Origin: an uncultured Elusimicrobia bacterium
GTDB lineage: Bacteria; Elusimicrobiota; Elusimicrobia; Elusimicrobiales; Elusimicrobiaceae
DNA: 5,806 bases
Direction: 5' to 3'
NCBI GenBank assembly: GCA_947164805.1
Contig: CAMUXX010000065.1
Location: 1-5,806 of the forward strand
The notes beneath the pieces were generated by a model that was given only the letters and a program-made list of their open reading frames with translations, did not search any database and was not told the DNA's origin. The first letter of the stretch is position 1. Every line of letters starts with the position of its first letter. This document shows positions 1 through 5,635 of the stretch, piece after piece. The position numbers and the translations under genes were made by a program.

Positions 1-180
1 ATAAGGAACAGCCGTGTTTCTGATGCTATGCATATTTTGGATATATTATCTGATGCACAGGAAAAATATTTTATGGAACATGGGGAATATGCAAGTGATT
101 TAAGTGAACTTAAGGTACCTATAAAAAACTTAATTCCGGATGAAGGTGAAAATTTAATCCGTACAAAAAATTTGGAATAG
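1..180 (+). CDS. Type IV pilin-like protein, C-terminal part of the product if the TAG terminates (partial)
   Basis: If TAG 178-180 is obeyed, this is the tail of a short pilin-like protein of roughly 90-100 residues in all. The visible part starts just inside the conserved N-terminal helix (NSRVSDAM) and continues into the alternating helical stretch AQEKYFMEHGEY and the YASDLSEL turn. Those are hallmarks of pilins in which a helix is followed by 'aqe.Yf...G.Ya.dl.dL'. The cleavage site and hydrophobic segment are outside the window, so prepilin processing cannot be seen. A pilin cut this early would lack the beta-sheet and C-terminal loop of a normal globular domain, and it would probably be unstable. 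That is one reason to suspect that the stop is a lesion rather than the natural end. Confidence 0.5.
   Translation: MRNSRVSDAMHILDILSDAQEKYFMEHGEYASDLSELKVPIKNLIPDEGENLIRTKNLE
178..180 (+). other. In-frame TAG stop inside the pilin-like gene
   Basis: The codon order around the site is TTG GAA TAG AGT AAA. A single base change from CAG, AAG or GAG would produce it. The frame is open on both sides. TAG is an ordinary stop in this genome, because nif3 ends with TAG at 4881-4879 exactly where its family ends, so general reassignment of TAG is unlikely. No in-frame ATG or GTG restart follows; the first possible start is TTG 388. Confidence 0.9.
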
Positions 181-339
181 AGTAAAATAGACGAAGATGA
201 ATGTCTTCAAGCCGTATCTAAACATGGCAATTATACTTTAGTTAAGAATTATAAAAATAAGTCTAAAGTAAATTGTGTCGGTGATGACTGTCAATATGTT
301 TCCGATTATGTAGGATCAGTTGCAAATTTAAGTGATGTT

Positions 340-489
340 TGCCCGGCTCTTTATGAGTGTGATAAAAATCAGGAAACTTGTGATAATTTGCATTTCTGGG
401 GGGAAAAGCGTTGTGAGTGTCGTTGCCTTCAGGAGAAGTTTTTGGAATGTGAAGGCGAATTAGATTATGACACTTGTGAATGTATTGTC
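340..489 (+). repeat. Protein-level CxC repeats in the Cys-rich region
   Basis: Two successive units share a pattern of a cysteine pair, an acidic or aromatic stretch and then a C-E-C cluster. The first is CPALYECDKNQETC, then WGEKRCECRC; the second is CLQEKFLECEGELDYDTCEC. The second unit's 'LD..TC.C' ending resembles the CxCxC-type cysteine knots found in various extracellular proteins. This is a motif resemblance judged by eye and not a domain identification. The repeats lie directly after the predicted pilin stalk and before the less regular part of the Cys-rich region. Confidence 0.35.
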
Positions 490-1497
490 ACTCCGGAAGA
501 ACAACCATGTGAAGGTGTTCCGCAATTAAATTCCGGTGAGGAGGATGCCAGCGGTCAAATAGATGTTAAACCTTGTGTTGTTACTAATAATGGAGTGAAA
601 TATTGCGGTACTCGGACTGCAAAAGAACAAACGTGTAAAGATAATAAATGGTATTGGGAGTTCCGTGGAGTTGCTTGTGATGCCTCATTACCAAAGCCGG
701 AAGGAGAAAATATTACTTCTAATGGCGGATGTTTCTATAAAGAAGAGGACTATAGTTGTGAATTTGGAGAAAATAATCAACCTCAGTGGGTTAGTGTAGG
801 AATTTCCGGAGAATGGAAACCTACGGTAACCGGTAATAACTGCGAAGATGGTCTTACTCGTCCTCAAGGTCAGGATACTTTTTGCGACAATTGTAAATTA
901 AAAGGATGCGCAAGCGGTTCCGTGCTTAATACACAAATAGGAGGGAAACAATGCCTTAGATATGGAATGATAGATGGAGTATATTCAGCATATGTTAATA
1001 ATGCGAATTCTAGATGTGAACCTCCATGGGATTTCCCCAGCGGTTTTACTGTTGGCCCCTATGATAGTGAAAGTGTTGTGGCATGTAATTCCGACCATCA
1101 TCAGGAATGTTCTGGAGATGAAAGTGAGGTGGTATGTTCAGGAGGTCCTAATCTTATTGGTTCTCGTAAGATATGGATAGGACATCATGCTGAGTATCTT
1201 GGAAATGGCGTAATAAGCGGTAGCGGGGAAGTGATACATGATCAGTTTGGAACAATACAAGAGTGGTGTCGTTCTCGGTATGCATTAGAATATGCTAACA
1301 TCAGAGCCGTAACAGCCGAACAACTACGTTTTTGGGCTGGTTCCCAGGGATGTATCGGTAGTTGTCATTGTGATCCGGAGAAAACGCATTGTAGGTCTAG
1401 AAGAATAAATAACACTTCTAATACGTGGGCATGTTATCAAAGAACAGGTGATGTTATTAACGTCAATCCAGGAACGATACAGTGGCTCGATAACTAA
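388..1497 (+). CDS. Cysteine-rich extracellular-type region, longest start-bounded segment downstream of the amber stop
   Basis: This is the 369-codon stretch a gene finder would call, opening with TTG at 388. I doubt that start: the only Shine-Dalgarno-like sequence (AGGAAA, 371-376) is 11 bases away, and cysteine-rich coding of the same kind continues upstream to the TAG. It has no signal peptide or membrane segment of its own, so alone it could not be exported by the usual route. It has 28 cysteines, many Gly, Asn, Ser and Trp, and CxC clusters near its start (RCECRC, TCEC). A further CHC follows near the end (GSCHCDPEKTHC), and the protein closes with NPGTIQWLDN. I recognise no enzyme or named domain. 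The likely role is a disulfide-stabilised surface domain of a pilin-like protein exported through the missing N-terminus. Confidence 0.45.
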   Translation: MHFWGEKRCECRCLQEKFLECEGELDYDTCECIVTPEEQPCEGVPQLNSGEEDASGQIDVKPCVVTNNGVKYCGTRTAKEQTCKDNKWYWEFRGVACDASLPKPEGENITSNGGCFYKEEDYSCEFGENNQPQWVSVGISGEWKPTVTGNNCEDGLTRPQGQDTFCDNCKLKGCASGSVLNTQIGGKQCLRYGMIDGVYSAYVNNANSRCEPPWDFPSGFTVGPYDSESVVACNSDHHQECSGDESEVVCSGGPNLIGSRKIWIGHHAEYLGNGVISGSGEVIHDQFGTIQEWCRSRYALEYANIRAVTAEQLRFWAGSQGCIGSCHCDPEKTHCRSRRINNTSNTWACYQRTGDVINVNPGTIQWLDN

Positions 1498-1513
1498 TTA
1501 ATATCATCATTTC

Positions 1514-1560
1514 AAAATTCCCCGGCTTGTAAATTGAAAAGCCGGGGAATTTTACGTTTT
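1514..1560. terminator. Strong intrinsic terminator between convergent units, probably bidirectional
   Basis: A perfect 15-base stem pairs 1514-1528 (AAAATTCCCCGGCTT) with 1539-1553 (AAGCCGGGGAATTTT) around a 10-base loop. The stem core is GC-rich, and its outer A/T ends supply a T run on either strand; on the + strand TTTT ACG TTTT follows. It starts 17 bases after the TAA of the + strand Cys-rich gene and lies 48 bases beyond the end of the - strand operon. It is therefore placed to stop both transcripts. The intergenic stretch 1498-1600 holds no other recognisable feature. Confidence 0.88.
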
Positions 1561-1600
1561 ATTATTTGAAAATAGATATACAATGATGTATTAAGTTATA

Positions 1601-2467
1601 TTATTTTAAATACTGTACGGCAAAGTCGGGGGTAATATCGTAAACTTTATCGCTTGCACTTTCGTTTACAGCAGGCTGGTAAGGATATTTTTCCGCTTCG
1701 TTAAAGACAAAAACTATAAAGGTTCTTGCTTGACCGTTGCCCAGTATTTCCTCATAAAAACTTATACGGATAGGTAAATTAGACCTTTTCACTTTCGCAC
1801 CTAGGTAAGTAGAAACAGGCCAACGCCGATCAGGCAAGTTTTGCATTTTGGAATTTAAATAAATAGAAGCCGGTAAATTAAAACTGTGAAACTTTGCAAT
1901 TTTTGTCGGGTCTGTTAAAATTTTTTTAAGTACACTGCCTTTTTTCATCTCATCATATGGTACAGTATAGGGCATAGCAGCCTTATCAGCAACTATAAAC
2001 ATAGCATGAGGGTTATCTAAATAACCTTTCATGTTTACTTCAATAGTTCGTCTATTAGGAACTTGTAATTCCCATAAAGCGGCATTCATCATATTTCTTC
2101 TGTCTATCGGGGTATTTGTACCTATATAGTCTTTACATTTTCTCACAGTTCTGTAATCTTTGATTTTATAATGTTGAGGATTTATTGTGCTAACTGCTCT
2201 TGTTGCTTTTGTCGCAGGGCCTCTTTGGGCAGGTTGTTCTTGTTGTGCTTGAATCATAATAGCTTCTTTACCTATGGCACAATGTTCTAAAATGTAATAA
2301 TCGGTAGATGTCGGCAACATTTCATCATCTATTTCAAGATTTGGCGGAATTGCATATATTGCAATTGTCCGTTTTTTAGTTGGTGTAACGCCTTGCATCA
2401 CTTGAACCTCTGCAAAAACTGCAGTATTTAAAAATAAGATTAAAGAAAATATTAATATATTTCGCAT
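1601..2467 (-). CDS. Secreted protein of unknown function, last gene of the pseudopilin/PilD operon
   Basis: This is a 288-residue protein that I do not recognise. Residues 1-19 form a clear Sec signal peptide: MRN, then a hydrophobic core rich in I, L and F, then a VFA cleavage site before E20. The mature protein has no further membrane segment, so it should be periplasmic or outer-surface. It contains a Gln/Pro/Ala/Arg-rich linker at about residues 74-91 and two cysteines (C63 and C111) flanking that linker that could form a disulfide. The remainder is a mixed region with many Tyr, Lys and Pro. The start is ATG at 2467-2465, which shares one base with the TAA of the prepilin peptidase gene (TAATG). 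No Shine-Dalgarno sequence is visible, so translation is probably coupled to pilD. Its place after pilD suggests a role in pilus or envelope assembly, by context only. Confidence 0.85.
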   Translation of the reverse strand: MRNILIFSLILFLNTAVFAEVQVMQGVTPTKKRTIAIYAIPPNLEIDDEMLPTSTDYYILEHCAIGKEAIMIQAQQEQPAQRGPATKATRAVSTINPQHYKIKDYRTVRKCKDYIGTNTPIDRRNMMNAALWELQVPNRRTIEVNMKGYLDNPHAMFIVADKAAMPYTVPYDEMKKGSVLKKILTDPTKIAKFHSFNLPASIYLNSKMQNLPDRRWPVSTYLGAKVKRSNLPIRISFYEEILGNGQARTFIVFVFNEAEKYPYQPAVNESASDKVYDITPDFAVQYLK

Positions 2468-3240
2468 TAATATAATAATAGCAAATTATTTGGTATTAAG
2501 ATATTGATAAACAGGCCTATGCTGATAAAAGGCCCAAAGGGTATTGTTTTATTTTCGGGGTTTTTCTTTAAAATAAATAAAATTGCATAATAAATCAAAG
2601 CGGAAAATGAGGAAATAATCAAAGTTGAAATTACCCCATTAAATCCGGTTAATGTACCGACGGCCGCAATTAATTTGATATCACCGCCGCCCATGGCTTC
2701 CTTTTTAAAAGCCATGCTTCCTATCAAGGCAATAGCCCAAAGCCCGAAAAATCCCACAGCACCACCGGTAATGCATTGTATAAATTTTGGTTTCAAATCC
2801 CCACTGAAGGCAGGGTTAATAAAAAACACCAAAAGCCCCAAGACGGTTAAGCCTATGGAAAATCTGTCCGGTATGATATAAAGTTTAAAATCTATCATGG
2901 ACAAAACTATCAAAGAGTAAGTAATAATTAATGCGATGGCAGTCCAGTAAGTCAAACCGAAATTACAAACAACAAGCAAAGTTAATAATGATGTTACTGC
3001 TTCAATAAGCGGGTATTGTATGGAAATTTTTTCTTTGCAATTCCTGCATTTGCCGCGTAAAATCAAATAACTTAATATTGGAATATTGTCATAAAATTTG
3101 ATTTTTGTTTTGCATCTCGGGCAAGTTGATGGTGGCCACCAAAGAGATACATTTGCCGGTATCCTATAAATGCAAACATTTAAAAAACTGCCTATTACCG
3201 CACCGAAAATTAAACTAAAAATATAAATAAATAATTCCAT
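2467..3240 (-). CDS. pilD: Prepilin peptidase / N-methyltransferase (A24 family, PilD/GspO type)
   Basis: This inner-membrane aspartic peptidase cleaves the leader from type IV prepilins and type II secretion pseudopilins and, in the bifunctional form, methylates the new N-terminus. The 257 residues match the family length. The N-terminal part has the GSFLNVCIYRIP segment and both cysteine pairs of the cytoplasmic zinc-binding domain, C40-x2-C43 and C65-x2-C68, which indicates the full two-domain form. The catalytic aspartates are D117 in the MID motif and D187 in GGGDIK, and IPFGPF lies near the C-terminus (about 233-238). Several hydrophobic helices follow residue 76. The start is ATG 3240-3238, preceded by AAGGAA (3244-3249) four bases away, a good ribosome site. 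It lies 15 bases after the pseudopilin gene and overlaps the next gene by one base. Its substrates probably include the neighbouring pseudopilin and the + strand pilin-like protein. Confidence 0.95.
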   Translation of the reverse strand: MELFIYIFSLIFGAVIGSFLNVCIYRIPANVSLWWPPSTCPRCKTKIKFYDNIPILSYLILRGKCRNCKEKISIQYPLIEAVTSLLTLLVVCNFGLTYWTAIALIITYSLIVLSMIDFKLYIIPDRFSIGLTVLGLLVFFINPAFSGDLKPKFIQCITGGAVGFFGLWAIALIGSMAFKKEAMGGGDIKLIAAVGTLTGFNGVISTLIISSFSALIYYAILFILKKNPENKTIPFGPFISIGLFINILIPNNLLLLY

Positions 3241-3243
3241 AAA

Positions 3244-3249
3244 TTCCTT
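3244..3249 (-). promoter_or_regulatory. Ribosome binding site of the prepilin peptidase gene
   Basis: On the - strand AAGGAA is followed by four bases and then ATG 3240-3238. It supports this start and shows that pilD has its own initiation signal. The genes on either side of it in the operon (pseudopilin and secreted protein) lack one. Confidence 0.6.
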
Positions 3250-3255
3250 TAATTT

Positions 3256-3636
3256 TTAATCGGCATTTGGGTAAACTTCGCAATAATCTTTATCGGACTT
3301 ATTGTTTATATAAAGCCAGCCGCCTGTTCCGTCAAAAATTTGTTGGTAACTGGTACCTTCTTTCACTTTATTACTTGCTTGCCCGTTATGATAATACGGG
3401 GGTAAATTATCCAAATAATCACCTTTAAGATCTGCCAGGTGTATCGGACAAAGGCCTTCATTATCACCACGGTAAACGGCAAGGGCTTCCCTGATAATTT
3501 GCTCATTTTTTTGTGAAATACTTTCTTGGGCGAGATCTTTCAAATCTCTTACTTTTTTAACACATAGAACAGAGAGCAAAATAATCAAGAAAACGGTTAC
3601 AATTATTTCCCTTGCAAATATGGTATTCTTTTTCAT
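3256..3636 (-). CDS. Small pseudopilin-like protein (GspG/type IV pilin-like) with an atypical cleavage site
   Basis: The 126 residues have the pseudopilin layout: a short basic leader (MKKNT), a hydrophobic helix at about 11-26 with a glutamate just before it (E10), then an amphipathic helix. The segment QIIREALAVYRGDNEG leads into a loop (HLADLKGDYLDNLPP), and the end is DGTGGWLYIN. The 'al.vYrgDneG.cP' and 'GTGGW.Y' motifs are typical of GspG-like and related pilins. If E10 is the conserved Glu+5, cleavage would fall between T5 and I6, so the usual Gly at -1 is missing. Cysteines C63 and C119 may form a disulfide. The start is ATG 3636-3634, one base after the M20 gene's TAA; no Shine-Dalgarno is visible, which suggests coupling. 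It may be a minor pseudopilin, processed or not, that works with the adjacent prepilin peptidase. Confidence 0.8.
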   Translation of the reverse strand: MKKNTIFAREIIVTVFLIILLSVLCVKKVRDLKDLAQESISQKNEQIIREALAVYRGDNEGLCPIHLADLKGDYLDNLPPYYHNGQASNKVKEGTSYQQIFDGTGGWLYINNKSDKDYCEVYPNAD

Positions 3637-3637
3637 A

Positions 3638-4870
3638 TTATTTCAAATGTGTTAAGACATAGACGATTAATTTAACATCGTCCAACACAAAACTCAAACG
3701 GGTTCTTTCATTTGGGCCGTGCGGATTGCTGTAAATTTTTGAGCCGACTACCGCAGGTAAACCTAAATTTCTGATATCTGCTGCAAAAGTTCCGCCGCCT
3801 ACGCCGATAATTTTCGGTTCAACTTTATTTACTGCTCTTACTGCCTCTGCATAGGCTTTAACCAAAGGTGAATCTTGCGGTGTTGCTTTAGATGAAATAT
3901 TCATTACTTTTTCAAAGGTAACTTTTACTTTAAAATCGTTTTCTACTGTATCAGCTATTTTTTCAATTTCTTCCATTACTTCTTCTTTTGAATAGCAAGG
4001 GAAAATGCGGCAGTCCATATAAAACACATCTGTTCCCGGAATTATGTTTACAATTGGAACATTTGCTTCTTTTTTGGTTAATTCAAAAGTGCTTACATCC
4101 GGGGAAAATAAAGGATCTTGTTTATTAAACTTATTTCTAAGCCCTTCAGTCAGGCGGACAGCCAAATTTGCCGCTGCTTCGGCAGCATTTCTACCCAAGT
4201 TAGGAATAGATGCATGGCATTGTTTTCCGGTAACAGTAAATTTAAACCATAAGGTGCTTTTTTCCGCAATTTCAATTTCACGGCCTTCCGGATCCCCGCA
4301 ATCTTGGATTATAAAAAGGTCGTCTTTTCCAAAGATATCCGGGCGTTCTTTAAGTAAATATTCAAGGCCGTATTCATTACCTTCTTCTTCATCACTTAAA
4401 AGCATAATACCCAAATTGATCGGTGGACGTTTGCCGCTTTCTGCAATTGTTTTTGCGGTTAGTATTGCTGCTACAACTGCCTGTTGGTTATCTTCCACAC
4501 CGCGGCCGTAAATAGTATCTTTGTCTTTATCTAAAGTAAGTTCAAAGGGGTTTGTTTTCCATAAAGATAAATCCCCTGCGGCAACAACGTCCATATGTGC
4601 CATAAGCCATAAGGTTTTACTTTTATCCTGCCCGTAATATTTTGCAATAATGTTCGGGCGGATATTACCTTCTGCAGTATCATCCGGTGCATCAACATGG
4701 AATAATTCATCAAATTTAATTTTATTCAATTCACCTTCAAGATATAAAGCCTTTTGATATTCGCCTTTTCCGCCGACTTTGGGGGAAATTGCCGGGCGGC
4801 AAGTCATATTCTTTTGCAGTTCCAAAGCATATCCTTTCATTTTGCTTATATTATTAAACATTTTTTCCAT
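3638..4870 (-). CDS. M20 family metallopeptidase/hydrolase (ArgE/DapE/carboxypeptidase-like)
   Basis: This cytosolic dinuclear-zinc amidohydrolase, 410 residues, is close in pattern to the bacterial/archaeal 'M20 family metallo-hydrolase' group, sometimes misnamed diaminopimelate aminotransferase. The metal and catalytic residues are in order: H92-x-D94 in MAHMDVV, D127 in YGRGVEDN, E161-E162 in LSDEEEGNEYG (E161 likely the catalytic base), an aspartate around D190, and H384 in SNPHGPNE. The dimerisation (lid) domain is marked by TVTGKQCHASIPNLGRNA, about residues 213-229, including H219. There is no signal peptide. The substrate cannot be read from sequence; N-acyl-amino acids or small peptides are likely. 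ATG 4870-4868 has a strong AGGAGA (4875-4880) four bases upstream, which overlaps the TAG of nif3. Eight bases separate it from nif3 and one from the pseudopilin gene, so it sits inside the operon. Confidence 0.93.
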   Translation of the reverse strand: MEKMFNNISKMKGYALELQKNMTCRPAISPKVGGKGEYQKALYLEGELNKIKFDELFHVDAPDDTAEGNIRPNIIAKYYGQDKSKTLWLMAHMDVVAAGDLSLWKTNPFELTLDKDKDTIYGRGVEDNQQAVVAAILTAKTIAESGKRPPINLGIMLLSDEEEGNEYGLEYLLKERPDIFGKDDLFIIQDCGDPEGREIEIAEKSTLWFKFTVTGKQCHASIPNLGRNAAEAAANLAVRLTEGLRNKFNKQDPLFSPDVSTFELTKKEANVPIVNIIPGTDVFYMDCRIFPCYSKEEVMEEIEKIADTVENDFKVKVTFEKVMNISSKATPQDSPLVKAYAEAVRAVNKVEPKIIGVGGGTFAADIRNLGLPAVVGSKIYSNPHGPNERTRLSFVLDDVKLIVYVLTHLK

Positions 4871-4874
4871 ATAT

Positions 4875-4880
4875 TCTCCT
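4875..4880 (-). promoter_or_regulatory. Ribosome binding site of the M20 peptidase gene overlapping the nif3 stop
   Basis: AGGAGA on the - strand lies four bases before ATG 4870-4868 and fixes that start. Its first two bases are also the A and G of the nif3 TAG (4881-4879), so termination of nif3 places ribosomes on this site. Confidence 0.75.
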
Positions 4881-5610
4881 AGAATGGGTTTTTAATATCT
4901 ATAAATTCCGTGCTTACTTTGTACTTTTTATCTATATACTTTTTAAGCGCTGAAATTCCTAGTTTTTCAGAATTATAATGCCCCATCGCTATAAAATTTA
5001 TTTTGCCTTCCCTGGCAAGTTCTTGCACATACTCATCACGGGAGCCGCAGATATAAAGATCCGCTTTTTCCTGAATGGCTTCTTCAAGCATATCATGCGC
5101 GCCGCCACTGACTATTGCAACCGTTTTTATTTGTTTTGGGCCGAAGTTTAAACCTTCACCGCCGAGCATTTTGAAAATACTTTCAAAACTTTTCACCTTA
5201 GTTAAATTGCCTTTGAAACCGATTTTCAAACCTTTGTAAGTTCCGAAAGGTTTTAAATTTTTTAAACCTAGCAATTTAGCAAGCCCGGCATTATTACCCA
5301 TTATAGGATGTTTATCCAAGGGTAGATGATATGCAACCAAATTTAAATCGTTTTTAATTAAAAACCTGATACGCGCGCCGAAAACACCTGTTAATTTTTG
5401 CTCATGGCCCCAAAGTAAACCGTGGTGAACAATAATCATTTGCGCACCTTTTTTGACGGCTGCCTCAAACAAAGCCATATTGGCTGATACCCCAAAAACA
5501 ATTTTTTTTATTTCTTTTGTACCTTCAACCTGAAGGCCGTTTTGTTCAGGGGTTAAGTCAATTTGCAAAAGTTTATTAAGGTCTTTAACGATTGTGCGTG
5601 CAAACTCCAT
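4879..5610 (-). CDS. Nif3/YbgI-like dinuclear metal centre protein (GTP cyclohydrolase I type 2 homologue)
   Basis: This 243-residue Nif3-family protein is very similar in layout to E. coli YbgI (about 247 residues). YbgI-like landmarks are NGLQVEG at 24-30, VHHG with metal ligands H62 and H63, and YHLPLDKHP with D99. They continue with GNNAGLAKLLG, VSGGAHDMLEEA at 167-178, GHYNSEKLG with ligands H211 and E215, and a closing FIDIKNP. The conserved ligand set is complete. The biochemical role of the family is unsettled: metal-dependent hydrolase or chaperone functions have been proposed, and the GTP cyclohydrolase name comes from weak evidence. It is a cytosolic, toroidal hexamer in characterised members. 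The start is ATG 5610-5608, which aligns with the YbgI start although no Shine-Dalgarno is visible. It is the first gene of the five-gene operon and ends with TAG. Confidence 0.93.
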   Translation of the reverse strand: MEFARTIVKDLNKLLQIDLTPEQNGLQVEGTKEIKKIVFGVSANMALFEAAVKKGAQMIIVHHGLLWGHEQKLTGVFGARIRFLIKNDLNLVAYHLPLDKHPIMGNNAGLAKLLGLKNLKPFGTYKGLKIGFKGNLTKVKSFESIFKMLGGEGLNFGPKQIKTVAIVSGGAHDMLEEAIQEKADLYICGSRDEYVQELAREGKINFIAMGHYNSEKLGISALKKYIDKKYKVSTEFIDIKNPF

Positions 5611-5615
5611 ATAAT
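5610..5615 (+). promoter_or_regulatory. Possible -10 element for the rightward secreted-protein gene
   Basis: TATAAT matches the sigma-70 -10 consensus exactly and would start transcription about 14 bases before ATG 5636. No convincing -35 lies 16-18 bases upstream (AACGAT at 5587-5592 for a 17-base spacer). In such AT-rich DNA this could be chance. If real, the promoter lies over the beginning of nif3. Confidence 0.25.
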
Positions 5616-5635
5616 TATGTTATCATTTTATTAAG

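Larger units (their letters stand above)
1..1497 (+). pseudogene. Type IV pilin-like gene with Cys-rich C-terminal region, interrupted by an in-frame amber stop (5' end outside window)
   Basis: One reading frame runs from the left edge to TAA at 1495-1497, broken only by TAG at 178-180. Before the TAG are 59 visible residues of pilin type: a helix beginning NSRVSDAMHILDIL, then AQEKYFMEHGEYASDLSEL, with no cysteine. By family knowledge the missing start should encode the leader and hydrophobic helix (G/FTLIE type), some 30-40 codons before base 1. After the TAG, 438 codons stay open with about 34 cysteines, and the composition does not change across the 181-387 stretch that lacks a good start. 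The coding pattern therefore crosses the stop, and I treat 1-1497 as one gene. The intact product would be a pilin stalk bearing a large disulfide-rich extracellular domain, perhaps an adhesive tip or minor pilin (inference). The state is undecided between a true nonsense mutation, readthrough and sequence error. Pilin assignment is fairly sure; the function of the distal part is unknown. Confidence 0.6.

Noticed and set aside
178..180. Genome-wide reassignment of TAG (for example to pyrrolysine or glutamine)
   Set aside because: nif3 ends with TAG exactly at the family's usual C-terminus (FIDIKNP plus one residue), so TAG works as a stop here.
974..1180. 68-codon + strand open frame with hydrophobic content
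   Set aside because: It is an alternate frame within the Cys-rich coding region, which is the better supported frame.
2675..2881. 68-codon + strand open frame
   Set aside because: It is antisense to the membrane region and GGGD motif of the prepilin peptidase gene; no independent support.
3382..3400. Short hairpin CCCGT/ACGGG
   Set aside because: It has only five paired bases, lies within pseudopilin coding sequence and has no T run; not a credible terminator or regulator.
4044..4511. 155-codon + strand open frame
   Set aside because: It lies entirely antisense to the M20 peptidase, whose catalytic motifs fall in this stretch. Its translation is a Ser/Pro-rich shadow with no ribosome site.
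4531..4713. 60-codon - strand open frame
   Set aside because: It is an out-of-frame shadow inside the M20 gene on the same strand.
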